From assembly GCF_014192335.1 (NCBI RefSeq), contig NZ_JACHXU010000021.1:62001-126000 (forward strand): 64,000 bases of DNA, written 5' to 3'. Positions 55,716 through 64,000 of this stretch are shown here, piece after piece. Both the position numbers and the translations under genes were made by a program. The stretch comes from Aporhodopirellula rubra (GTDB taxonomy: Bacteria > Planctomycetota > Planctomycetia > Pirellulales > Pirellulaceae). The notes under the pieces were generated by a model, which searched no databases, was not told the DNA's origin, and saw nothing but the letters and a program-made list of their open reading frames with translations. Within the stretch, counting starts at the first letter, position 1. The number at the start of each line of letters is the position of its first letter.

Positions 55716-57704
55716 TCAGGTTCCGCAGTAGCGTTTGAGCACCTCGGTCAACTTGATCGAGTCGACAGGTTTGCTCAGATAATCGGTGTAGCCAGCAGCA
55801 AGGCAAGCATCGCGGTCCGAATCCATCGCGTTAGCCGTGAGTGCGATGATCGGCAAGGTCACGTTCGCATGACGGAGTGCCTTCGTTGCGGTCAGCCCGT
55901 CCATCTCCGGCATTTGCACGTCCATCAATACAACATCGAATTGCTCAGCCGCGGACGGTGACGCAGTCAGGATGCGAACGGCTTCGCGACCGCTAGAAGC
56001 TTCGACAACGCATCCATTGAGCTTCTCGATGAAGCGCGCCGTGAGAAAGCGGATGTCTCGGCGGTCGTCGACCACCAACGCTCGCAAGCCCGAACGGAAT
56101 GGCTCGGCTGTCTGTGACGTAGCGGGCAGCCGATCGGGAGCGTCTGTTCGTCTGTGACCGGCATCCCGGACCGATACGTCCCGGTCGTTCAAGTTAACGA
56201 GCCGGGCATCCATCGACTCAATGCCCGTTAGAATCAGGCGGAACGTACTGCCTTGGTTGGGTGAACTCGTCATTTCAATGTCGCCTCCTAGCATTTCAGC
56301 CAACTGCTTGCTGATTGACAGCCCCAATCCGCTGCCACCGTATTGACGCACGATTGAATTGTCAGCTTGCTCAAAATTCTGAAACAGGCGTTTCTGGTTT
56401 TCGGCGTCGATTCCAACGCCGGTATCAATGACAGCGAAGCTCAACTGAGCCAACGACCGTTCATAACGCGTGACCAGTCGCACTTGCCCCGCGTCGGTGA
56501 ATTTGATTGCGTTGCCGACAAGGTTGATCAGAATTTGGCGGATGCGTAGCGGATCGCTCTTGATCGTGGATGGGATGGGCGTTTCGTATTCGGTCAGAAA
56601 GTCGAGGGACTTCTCGGCTGCACGAACGCTCATCAGCGAAGCGACACTCTCGACCAATTCGATTGGACTAAACTCAAGCAGGTCCAAATCCATTTTTCCC
56701 GCCTCGATCCGCGACAGGTCTAGAATGTCGTTGATCAGGCTCAGCAAGAACCGGCCATTTTGCCGGATCGTTTCAATCATTTCGGCGTCGCCCGGGCTGG
56801 ACGGTTGGATCAAGTCAGCGTAGCCCAAGATTGCCGCCATCGGCGAGCGGATTTCGTGACTCATGTTGGCGAGGAAGTCACTCTTGGCGCGACTGGCTGC
56901 GTCCGCTTCCCTTTTTGCGACCTCAAGTTCTTGCTCTCGCTCGACCCGGGCCGTGATGTCCTGAACCGCGACCAGAGCGCGGCTGGGGTTACGATCTTCG
57001 TCAAAGAAAAAGTGTTTGCGGACGTTGACCCACCGGACGGTCTGGTCGGGTCGCAGAACGCGATGTTCGCATTGCATGATTCCATTGGATTCACCACGCA
57101 GTGCCGCTTCCAGCGTTTGGTGAAGGGACGGCCAGTCGTCGGGATGAATCAGCGAATGGATTTCGTCGCGGGTCGCAACAGATTGATCGGCCGGAAGTCC
57201 AAAGATACTCATCGCCGTCGGCGTCATCTCAATCAAATTGTTGGCGTAATCGACCTGACCGAGTCCCAACCCACCGACGGCCGCGCCAAGTTGCAATTGG
57301 TCCTGACTCTCTCGCAACTTCCTTTCATGCATCAGCGTGTCGTGGATGTCAATGTTAGTGCCGAGCCAGCGAACGACCTTCCCCGAACGGTTGCGAATGG
57401 GTGTGATGCGGCAGAGGAACCAACGAAACTCACCATCATGCCGGCGAAGCGGAAATTGATCTTCGACCAAGTCGCCTGAAGAGACCGCCTTCATGATGCC
57501 CGACGTCGCTCGCGACACGTGATCGGGATGGTGAATTGATTTCCACCCCCAACCATCCATGTGACCGTTCGGGACTCCGGTGTATTCCAACCATTGCCGA
57601 TTCGACCAGAACACTCGCCCGCTCGGGTCAACCATCCAAGCAAGTTCCGCGATGTTGTTCGCTAGCGAGTCAAAAAGATCGACTGAGTCGTTGTCAACGT
57701 TCAT
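55716..57704 (-). CDS. PAS-PAS hybrid histidine kinase
   Basis: 662 residues from ATG 57704 (MNVDNDSVDLFD); a longer frame to TTG 57902 adds 66 poorly conserved-looking residues. Two PAS/PAC domains (SLANNIAELAWMVDPSGRVF and after LRESQDQLQLGAAVGGLGLG), HisKA with SDFLANMSHEIRSPMAAILG, HATPase_c with NLVGNAIKFTDAGQVRLV and GGSGLGLSISKQLAE, then a receiver with VVLMDVQMPEMDG. No transmembrane helix, so soluble. REC domain offers a phosphorelay output. Strongly like the kinase at 62215 in the core and the REC, so probably paralogues. Confidence 0.9.
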   Translation of the reverse strand: MNVDNDSVDLFDSLANNIAELAWMVDPSGRVFWSNRQWLEYTGVPNGHMDGWGWKSIHHPDHVSRATSGIMKAVSSGDLVEDQFPLRRHDGEFRWFLCRITPIRNRSGKVVRWLGTNIDIHDTLMHERKLRESQDQLQLGAAVGGLGLGQVDYANNLIEMTPTAMSIFGLPADQSVATRDEIHSLIHPDDWPSLHQTLEAALRGESNGIMQCEHRVLRPDQTVRWVNVRKHFFFDEDRNPSRALVAVQDITARVEREQELEVAKREADAASRAKSDFLANMSHEIRSPMAAILGYADLIQPSSPGDAEMIETIRQNGRFLLSLINDILDLSRIEAGKMDLDLLEFSPIELVESVASLMSVRAAEKSLDFLTEYETPIPSTIKSDPLRIRQILINLVGNAIKFTDAGQVRLVTRYERSLAQLSFAVIDTGVGIDAENQKRLFQNFEQADNSIVRQYGGSGLGLSISKQLAEMLGGDIEMTSSPNQGSTFRLILTGIESMDARLVNLNDRDVSVRDAGHRRTDAPDRLPATSQTAEPFRSGLRALVVDDRRDIRFLTARFIEKLNGCVVEASSGREAVRILTASPSAAEQFDVVLMDVQMPEMDGLTATKALRHANVTLPIIALTANAMDSDRDACLAAGYTDYLSKPVDSIKLTEVLKRYCGT

Positions 57705-57941
57705 CGGCGGTTTCAGAACCTTCGCGCAACTCGAGTGGGGATGCCAGCCAGTAGGTCGCAAACCATGTGCCAGCAAGACGATTGGCCCGGCAACTGCGAT
57801 AGTGCTCGACCATGCCGATTCTTGGTCGTTGTCCGATAGTGATAGCGATCTACCCGATGTTTCGACAAGCTGGTGAGCGTCGGCTGATTCACTATCGCTC
57901 AATCTGGTCCGCTAGCGGTCAACGCTCCCTCCCCATGCACG

Positions 57942-60900
57942 ATGCTTTACTCCATGCTTTATCGTTTTATTGCTCTGTCCGTTCTCGTCCCATTCCTTTC
58001 ATCGGCAAATGCCAACGCTCAAACTGTGGTCGAACCGCCGTCGGCCGCTGCCGATCAAGCGGCCGGCGATGCGATCGAAAGCGGCCTAGCTGAAGTCGCA
58101 GCAGCGTCGGACCTAGATGAGACCTTGTCGCAATCGCTGACCGAGCTTTACAAGCAAGCGAAGTCTTATCAAGCCATTACGGCTTCAAGAACCGAGAACG
58201 CCAAGTCGTTTCGGCAAATGTCAGACACCGCGGCGGACGATATCGCGGAATTATCAACGCAGCTCCAATCGCTCCCAAGGTTGGACGTTGATCCGGTAAG
58301 CGAGCTGACACCGGAGCAGTTGCGGCAAGAATCAGTCTCGATCCAAGCCGAGGTGGAGACGCTCAGCGAAAAGATCAAAGCCGAGGTGTCTGAACCTGCG
58401 GCTCGGCAAAAGCGATTGACCGAAATCCCAAGCCTGATCGCTGAAGCGGAGAAGAAGCTGAGGGAAGTACAAGCTCAACTGGAACTCCCCACACCGACGA
58501 CCGAAGAACCGATTGAAACCCGCGCACGGCTGGTACGAACGAAATCGTTTGCCGCCGCACTTCAAGCCGAAGTATCTGAATTGAAGGCCGAACAGGCCGC
58601 GTATCTGGCTACCGTCGACCTACTTCCATTGCAAAAACAGCGAGATGAACGGCGTCTTCAATCATTGAAAGAACGCCTTGAACGAGTTCGCGAAGCTGCG
58701 GTCGCTCAGCAGCAGGAATCGAACGATGCCGCGATCACAAGCCTGAAACGCGCGGTCGCGAATGCGACGCCAGAGCTGAAGCCTATTGCTGAGGACAATC
58801 TTCGGTTTGCTGAGGAGCGACTGGCAATGGTTGCGGAAACCGCAGACGCCACGGCGCTGATGTCAAAGTTGAAAGAGAAACGGACCGAAGTCGAGGCGGC
58901 CCAAATCGCTTCGGAGGATCGTTTGGACGCGGTCGGGTTGACGCAAGCCATGGGGCAATTGCTTCGCAGCAAGCGTGACGAGTACCGAAAGCTTCGATTG
59001 CAGTTTGAACAGTCGACCTCGACGGAGGAAAAGACGGCCGCGTACCAGGTCGCGTCATTCGAGCTGGAGGATCGGTTGGCTGACTTGAACGAGCGGCTCG
59101 TGTCGGCAGCATCCGAAGATCAGACTTCTGAACGAGAGTTGCTGTCGGCTCAGCGTGACCAAATACAAGAGACCCTCCAGTCGCAAAATTCGCTCCTGCA
59201 AACGCTGCTGTCGATGGAGACCGAAAACCGACAGCTTCAACAGGCGATCGACGGATACATCGCATTCGTTGACAAAAATGTTTTTTGGATTCGCAGCGCG
59301 GCTCCGGTTTCAATTCGCGAGGTTTATGAGATTCCTCAGGCGACGAAATGGATGCTCGACGTGCGAAATTACAAATCGCTCGGAAAACAATTCGTGTCCG
59401 GCATCATCAGCCGACCCATCGCATCGTTGATTGGCGCTATCGCGGTGCTGTACCTTTTTGCACGGCGGGGAACGTTTCGTCAGCGGATCAGCGACAGCGG
59501 AAAAGCGGCGGAATCGTGGAATGCGAAATTTGATTCGACCACCCAATCACTCGTTGCAACGGTGATGCTCTCGAGTGCTTGGCCTGCCTTGGCGGCTTTC
59601 CTGGGTTGCGTTGTGATTTGCGGGTCGGCGGACACGTTGTTCACGCGTGGCGTCGGTTATGCATTGATCTATGTCGCCCTGTTCACCTCTTCACGACACT
59701 TGCTGAGTCAAACGTGCCGCGATGGTGGGTTGGCCGACAAGCATTTTGGGTGGAGCGAATCGCTCCGAAAGACGCTCCGAATCAATTTGCGGTGGTACAC
59801 GAATTTGGATGTGCTGATCGTGTTTGCAATGATTCTTTTTCACCAGCATCCCGATGCGACGGTACGATCGGCGGTGGCTCGCTTTTCAGCAACGCTCTTG
59901 TTTCTCGCTACCAGTGTGTTTCATCACTTCATCGCTCGACCATCGAGTCCCGTGTATTCGGATGTTCGACGTCGTGATCCAGATTCCAAGATCTACCGCT
60001 TTCGACGAGTCATCTGGGCGATCGCGGCTGGATTGCCGATGATGTTCGCGATTCTGACTTTGCTGGGCTACCTGGACACTGCCTATCGGTTGGGCCAATC
60101 GCTTCAGTCGACCATGCTGCTTGTTGTTGCACTGGTCGTGGCAGTCGCGCTCGCGTTTCGTTGGTTGCACTTGCAACAGGCCAAAATGGCTCGCGACCAA
60201 GCATTGGCGATGCGTCGGCAAAAGCTCGCCGGTGAAGAAAATGAATCCGGCGGTTCGTTGGCGACCGACGTCGGAATCGAAATTCAAAAGGAAGCGATGC
60301 AGGATCTACCAGCGCTCAGCGAGCAAACCCGTAAGCTGGTGTTTGTGATCGCCAGTGCGGCTGGTATCGCAGGGTTGTCGCTGGTGTGGAAGGACGTGTT
60401 GCCCGCGATGGAAATGCTTGACCGATTCGAGCTCTACAGCATCGGAACCGGCGACGCGATTGACCGTGTAACGTATCGCGACATTTTGTTGGCGATCATC
60501 GGGATCGTGGCCACGGTGATTGCGGTCAAGAATGTTCCCGCGCTTCTTGAGTTGTTGGTGTTGCGACGAACGGGGCTTGATAGCGGGGCTCGCTACGCGA
60601 TGACGACCATCCTGCGTTATGTGTTGACGATCGGAGGCGTGATCTTGACACTGAATTTCCTCAGTCTGCCCTGGACGAAGCTCGGCTGGCTCTTGGCTGC
60701 CGCCTCGGTGGGACTCGGGTTTGGTCTACAAGAGATTTTCGCAAACTTCGTTTCTGGCATCATTCTGCTGCTCGAACGACCGGTGCGAGTTGGTGATGTT
60801 GTGACGATCGACTCAACGACCGGAGTAGTATCTCGCATACAAATGCGAGCGACGACGGTGACGAGTTGGGATCGAAAAGAGCTGGTCGTTCCGAATAAGA

Positions 60901-61325
60901 ATCTCGTCACCGGCAAGCTACTGAATTGGTCGTTGTCCAACGTCGTCAATCGACTGAAGCTCGATGTGGGCGTCAGCTACGATTCCGACGTTGACGAGGT
61001 CCGTGCGATCCTGCAATCGGTGGTCGCGGACCACCCTGATGTGATGGACGATCCCGGACCGCTGATCAACTTTGAGACTTTTGGCGATAGCTCATTGAAC
61101 TTTGTCGTCCGATTCTATCTGGCAACGCTGGATCGCCGCGTCGGTGTCATGCACGAGGTCAACGCGGAGATCCTGAAGCGATTCCGAGCCGCGGGCATAT
61201 CGGTCCCATTCCCACAACGCGATGTTCATGTGGTTCGTCAGGCGGACATTGCAAATCCGTCTTCGCCAGGAGAAGGTCCTAACATTCATCAGGCAAGCCA
61301 CAACGGCGCTGTCAACTCTAAGTAA
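57942..61325 (+). CDS. MscK/KefA-type large mechanosensitive channel
   Basis: 1127 residues. Signal peptide (cut near ANANAQT, about 28), then a 450-residue periplasmic helical region rich in coiled coil (about 60-460), and about ten transmembrane helices from about 490. The MscS-like core is at the C-terminus: LGWLLAAASVGLGFGLQEIF, ANFVSGIILLLERPVRVGDV, VTSWDRKELVVPNKNLVTGK and VVRFYLATLDRR. Length matches MscK. Opens on membrane tension, likely under ionic control. Divergent from the hybrid kinase at 57704; followed by a nitrilase-like gene 19 bases on. Confidence 0.9.
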   Translation: MLYSMLYRFIALSVLVPFLSSANANAQTVVEPPSAAADQAAGDAIESGLAEVAAASDLDETLSQSLTELYKQAKSYQAITASRTENAKSFRQMSDTAADDIAELSTQLQSLPRLDVDPVSELTPEQLRQESVSIQAEVETLSEKIKAEVSEPAARQKRLTEIPSLIAEAEKKLREVQAQLELPTPTTEEPIETRARLVRTKSFAAALQAEVSELKAEQAAYLATVDLLPLQKQRDERRLQSLKERLERVREAAVAQQQESNDAAITSLKRAVANATPELKPIAEDNLRFAEERLAMVAETADATALMSKLKEKRTEVEAAQIASEDRLDAVGLTQAMGQLLRSKRDEYRKLRLQFEQSTSTEEKTAAYQVASFELEDRLADLNERLVSAASEDQTSERELLSAQRDQIQETLQSQNSLLQTLLSMETENRQLQQAIDGYIAFVDKNVFWIRSAAPVSIREVYEIPQATKWMLDVRNYKSLGKQFVSGIISRPIASLIGAIAVLYLFARRGTFRQRISDSGKAAESWNAKFDSTTQSLVATVMLSSAWPALAAFLGCVVICGSADTLFTRGVGYALIYVALFTSSRHLLSQTCRDGGLADKHFGWSESLRKTLRINLRWYTNLDVLIVFAMILFHQHPDATVRSAVARFSATLLFLATSVFHHFIARPSSPVYSDVRRRDPDSKIYRFRRVIWAIAAGLPMMFAILTLLGYLDTAYRLGQSLQSTMLLVVALVVAVALAFRWLHLQQAKMARDQALAMRRQKLAGEENESGGSLATDVGIEIQKEAMQDLPALSEQTRKLVFVIASAAGIAGLSLVWKDVLPAMEMLDRFELYSIGTGDAIDRVTYRDILLAIIGIVATVIAVKNVPALLELLVLRRTGLDSGARYAMTTILRYVLTIGGVILTLNFLSLPWTKLGWLLAAASVGLGFGLQEIFANFVSGIILLLERPVRVGDVVTIDSTTGVVSRIQMRATTVTSWDRKELVVPNKNLVTGKLLNWSLSNVVNRLKLDVGVSYDSDVDEVRAILQSVVADHPDVMDDPGPLINFETFGDSSLNFVVRFYLATLDRRVGVMHEVNAEILKRFRAAGISVPFPQRDVHVVRQADIANPSSPGEGPNIHQASHNGAVNSK

Positions 61326-61344
61326 CCCTACAAAAAAGCTGTTT

Positions 61345-62106
61345 ATGGAAGTCTTAACCGCAGTGGTCCAACTTGAAATCATTCCCTCGGCTCCCGACGA
61401 GAACCTGGAGCGGATGGAGTCGTTCATCCGGCAAGCGACAAAACAGGGGGCGCAGTTGGTCGTGTTCCCAGAGGATGCGATCACCGGACCGCTTGCAGGT
61501 CAGACGGCATTCGTGGCCCGCGCCGCCGAATTTTTGGCCGCGTGCCAAAGTCTAGCGGTCAAGTACTCTGTCGACCTGGTGCCCGGAAGCTGGACAGCGC
61601 AACTCGATGGACTGCTATTCAATGTGGCTTACTACATCAACAAAGATGGAAGCGTTGCGGGCAGCTACCGAAAAATCAATCTTTGGGAGACGGAGAAGGC
61701 TATTCTGACGCCCGGCACTGCGGTTTCCGTCTTTCCAACTGCTTACGGTCTGGTCGGCCTGATCATCTGCTGGGATGTTTCGTTTCCAGCCATGTTCGCA
61801 GAAATGGTTCGTCAAGGCGTTAAGTTGGTGATCTCCCCAACCTACTGGTCGTTTCCGATCTCGGTCGACAGCAAAGATGACGTTGATGACGAGATTCTGC
61901 TGATTGATTCCCTGTGTACGACCCGCGCTTTTGAAAACAACATCGTGTTCGTTTATTGCAATGCGGCGGGCGAATTGAAGACTGACGATCTTCACGTCGT
62001 CCTCGGCGGCCGGTCGCAGATCACTCATCCGCTGGACAAAGTCCTTTGCAAAGCAGAAGGGAATGAGGAGGAGATGCTACTGGCGAAGGTGAGTATTGAC
62101 GATTGA
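61345..62106 (+). CDS. Nitrilase-superfamily carbon-nitrogen hydrolase
   Basis: 253 residues. Catalytic Glu-Lys-Cys triad: LVVFPEDAITGPLA (E), AGSYRKINLWETEKAILTPG (K), and GLIICWDVSFPAMFAEMVRQ (C). Alpha-beta-beta-alpha fold length is normal. Substrate, amide or nitrile, unknown. ATG 61345 begins right at the conserved VVQLEI. It starts 19 bases after the MscK-type gene and may share its transcript. Confidence 0.88.
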   Translation: MEVLTAVVQLEIIPSAPDENLERMESFIRQATKQGAQLVVFPEDAITGPLAGQTAFVARAAEFLAACQSLAVKYSVDLVPGSWTAQLDGLLFNVAYYINKDGSVAGSYRKINLWETEKAILTPGTAVSVFPTAYGLVGLIICWDVSFPAMFAEMVRQGVKLVISPTYWSFPISVDSKDDVDDEILLIDSLCTTRAFENNIVFVYCNAAGELKTDDLHVVLGGRSQITHPLDKVLCKAEGNEEEMLLAKVSIDD

Positions 62107-62154
62107 TTGCGGTGAAAGCCAAAGGCCACGCGACGCGGGTTGGTCTTGCTTCAT

Positions 62155-62205
62155 CCGACGCCGCAGATCAGGAGATAGATTGGAGAATCTGGACTTCGGC
62201 GTCGG
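62155..62205. repeat. CGACGCC-family hairpin between convergent genes
   Basis: CCGACGCCG (62155-62163) pairs perfectly with CGGCGTCGG (62197-62205) around a 33-base loop. It lies between the stops of the nitrilase gene (+) and the second hybrid kinase (-) and could end both transcripts. Related to the hairpins at 6641 and 53928. Confidence 0.75.
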
Positions 62206-62214
62206 GTTTAACGG

Positions 62215-64000
62215 TTACGAACCGCAGTGCCTTCGCAACGCTTCGGTCAGTTTCTTGGCGTCGATGGGTTTGCTGAGATAATCGGTGTAGCCGGCCTCGA
62301 AGCAGGCGTCGCGATCGCTGTCCATCGCATTGGCGGTCAGGGCGATGATAGGCTTGTCGAAGCCTTGGCTGCGGAGCGTACGCACGGCCGTGAAGCCGTC
62401 CATCTTGGGCATTTGCACGTCCATCAAAACGACGTCGATCTTACGACCGGCCGCTTGTTCGGTTTCAACGGCTTCCAGTGCCTCGATGCCGTTCTCCGCC
62501 GTGATCACTTCTCCGCCGAGTTGTTTGACGAAGTGCTGGGACAGGAACCGGATGTCACGGCGATCGTCGACCACGAGGACGCGGATGTTAAGCGGGCCGG
62601 AATCAAGTGGTGCATCGAGTCTGCCGTTGCCATTGCGGGACGGGACTGGATCGGCGGTCTCGGGTTCCGCTGACGTCATCTCGCACGGGATGACCAGCGT
62701 GAACGAACTTCCCTTGCCGAGTTCGCTGGTGACTTCGATTCGGCCCCCTAGCAATTCCGATAGTCGCTGACTGATTGCAAGCCCCAGGCCGCTGCCGCCA
62801 TACTCACGAAGGATTGACGAATCGGCTTGGGAGAACGGGCGAAACAATTTACGTTGCTGCTCGGGCGTCATGCCGATACCGGTGTCCGTGATCGTGTAAC
62901 GCAGTTCGCAAGATCGTTCGTCGTAGGACATCGTTAGCTTGACGGTGCCGGAGTCCGTGAACTTGATCGCGTTGCCGGTCAAGTTGATCAGCACCTGACG
63001 CAGTCGGATGGGATCGCTTCGCAGGCTGCTTGGCAAGTTACCCGAATAAGTGACACTGAGGTCCAATCCGGAATCGACCGCCCGCACCGACATCAGTGAC
63101 GAAACATCTTCGAGCAACTTGGCGGGACTGAAGGTGACCGGATCGAGCTCAATCTTTCCGGCTTCGATCTTCGACAGGTCCAGAATGTCGTTGATTAATT
63201 CCAGTAAGAATTGCCCGTTCCGCCGAATCGTCTCGACTTTCTCTTTTGCATCGGCACTTTCGACTTCCAACAATTCTGCGAAGCCCAGGATCGCGGTCAT
63301 CGGCGAACGGATTTCGTGACTCATGTTGGCCAGGAAGTCGGACTTGGCTTGGTTGGCAGCATCGGCGAGTTGACGCAGCCGTTGCAGTTCTTCCTGGAAC
63401 TTTACCTTGTCGGTGATGTCTTGGCCGGTTGCCAAAACGAAGACCACATCACCATCGTCATCGCGAATCGGTGACAGCACGAATTCGGTGATTCGTACGC
63501 TACCGTCGGCAATGCGGAAGTTCATGTTCTTGGTGAAATCTTCGCCGCGAGCCGCACCGGCGACCGCGTCTTTGACTTCGGCTTGCATGTCGGGCAAGTC
63601 GCGCCACCACGACGTTTCCCAAAACGGTTTGCCGATCTCGTTTGCCCGTTCATACCCGCACATCTTTGTCGCGGTTTGATTGACGTCCGTTAGCACTCCG
63701 TCGAGCGTGAGCACGCCGGCGTAGTAACGGCTATGATCAAAGAAGGCGCGAGCCTTTGCCGACGAGTCGATCGCCTGTTGAGCTAGCGCCGCTAGCTTGG
63801 CTTCGTCACGGCGGCGATTCGTGATGTCGGCCACCGTTCCGAACATGCGAACGGCTTCGCCGGCGTCGTTAAATAGGGTCGTGGCGTGCGTTTCGATCCA
63901 ACGAACTTCGCCGTCCGGGCGACGGATGCGACAGGCATAATCCCAGTGCTGTTGATCGCTTGTGCTTTCCAGGAAATCTTGAATCCAGCCGCGATCGTCT
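62215..64000 (-). CDS. PAS hybrid histidine kinase, N-terminus off the right edge
   Basis: At least 595 residues, open to the window end. The upstream part encodes RRPDGEVRWIETHATTLF, a PAC end, so the gene continues beyond 64000 and an internal ATG at 63846 is not the real start. A second PAS follows (SAKARAFFDHSRYYAGVLTL), then HisKA SDFLANMSHEIRSPMTAILG, HATPase_c NLTGNAIKFTDSGTVKLT, GGSGLGLAISQRL, and receiver VVLMDVQMPKMDG. No transmembrane segment in the visible part. Its core is much like the kinase at 55716, down to the shared LDLSKIEAGK/LDLSRIEAGK and the PIDAKKLTEALRRHCGS-type end, so they are paralogues on the same strand. Confidence 0.92.
   Translation of the reverse strand, partial: DDRGWIQDFLESTSDQQHWDYACRIRRPDGEVRWIETHATTLFNDAGEAVRMFGTVADITNRRRDEAKLAALAQQAIDSSAKARAFFDHSRYYAGVLTLDGVLTDVNQTATKMCGYERANEIGKPFWETSWWRDLPDMQAEVKDAVAGAARGEDFTKNMNFRIADGSVRITEFVLSPIRDDDGDVVFVLATGQDITDKVKFQEELQRLRQLADAANQAKSDFLANMSHEIRSPMTAILGFAELLEVESADAKEKVETIRRNGQFLLELINDILDLSKIEAGKIELDPVTFSPAKLLEDVSSLMSVRAVDSGLDLSVTYSGNLPSSLRSDPIRLRQVLINLTGNAIKFTDSGTVKLTMSYDERSCELRYTITDTGIGMTPEQQRKLFRPFSQADSSILREYGGSGLGLAISQRLSELLGGRIEVTSELGKGSSFTLVIPCEMTSAEPETADPVPSRNGNGRLDAPLDSGPLNIRVLVVDDRRDIRFLSQHFVKQLGGEVITAENGIEALEAVETEQAAGRKIDVVLMDVQMPKMDGFTAVRTLRSQGFDKPIIALTANAMDSDRDACFEAGYTDYLSKPIDAKKLTEALRRHCGS

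Noticed and set aside
57704..57902. 66-residue N-terminal extension of the hybrid kinase from TTG 57902
   Set aside because: Sequence is low in structure, not PAS-like, and the ATG at 57704 starts just before the first PAS domain; not excluded.

Overview
The window reads as a chromosomal segment of a marine planctomycete, most likely a Rhodopirellula-like member of the Pirellulaceae. The clues are a DUF1559 prepilin-like protein, a DUF1552 fragment, a TPR/FG-GAP/ASPIC-UnbV (CRTAC1) lipoprotein, right-handed beta-helix proteins, a REP-associated Y1 transposase, many large hybrid histidine kinases and few long operons. No rRNA, tRNA or CRISPR array was recognised. All calls come from reading the sequence and from family knowledge; no database search was run.

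Layout. 0-3.2 kb: end of a plasmid- or phage-like integrated module (small excisionase-type HTH protein, primase/AAA helicase, short unknown protein) with an array of GT/GC-rich inverted repeats behind the primase. 3.2-4.8 kb: no convincing gene. 4.8-10 kb: GH13 glucan-branching-type enzyme, DUF2254 membrane protein, a ubiB deletion scar and a PDZ protein. 10-18 kb: a signalling block with a CHASE3 hybrid kinase, a BON-MscS channel, a sigma-54 activator, an Hpt protein coupled to an AI-2E-type transporter, a lone receiver and a general-stress FMN-binding protein. 18-25 kb: a hendecad-repeat lipoprotein, App1-like phosphatase, zinc metallopeptidase, RecQ, PRC-barrel protein and DUF1328, with SDR and IS remnants. 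25.6-28.6 kb: two overlapping photolyases of different classes. 28.7-34.5 kb: a decaying accessory strip with a nonsense-interrupted REP transposase, a truncated beta-helix gene, one intact beta-helix gene and a deletion junction joining a DUF1552 fragment to a glycoside-hydrolase fragment.

34.7-46.8 kb: a minus-strand maltodextrin operon in the order malQ, secreted double-GH13 amylopullulanase, SLC45-type sugar transporter, XylR-type regulator, CRTAC1-like lipoprotein. 46.9-50 kb: small lipoprotein, DUF1559 protein and an ISL3-like transposase whose likely start is out of frame across an A6 run. 50.4-55.7 kb: membrane protein plus EEP-family phosphodiesterase, then a five-gene envelope-stress operon (CsbD/DUF883-like, DUF3618-like, holin-like) divergent from a YihY/BrkB protein. 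55.7-64 kb: two related hybrid kinases bracketing an MscK-type channel and a nitrilase-family hydrolase; the second kinase runs off the right edge.

Taken together, the chromosomal parts are rich in light-damage repair, osmotic and mechanical relief, envelope stress, phosphorelay and alpha-glucan handling genes. Gene remnants cluster at several points: a ubiB scar, an SDR remnant, IS remnants and the DUF1552/GH junction.
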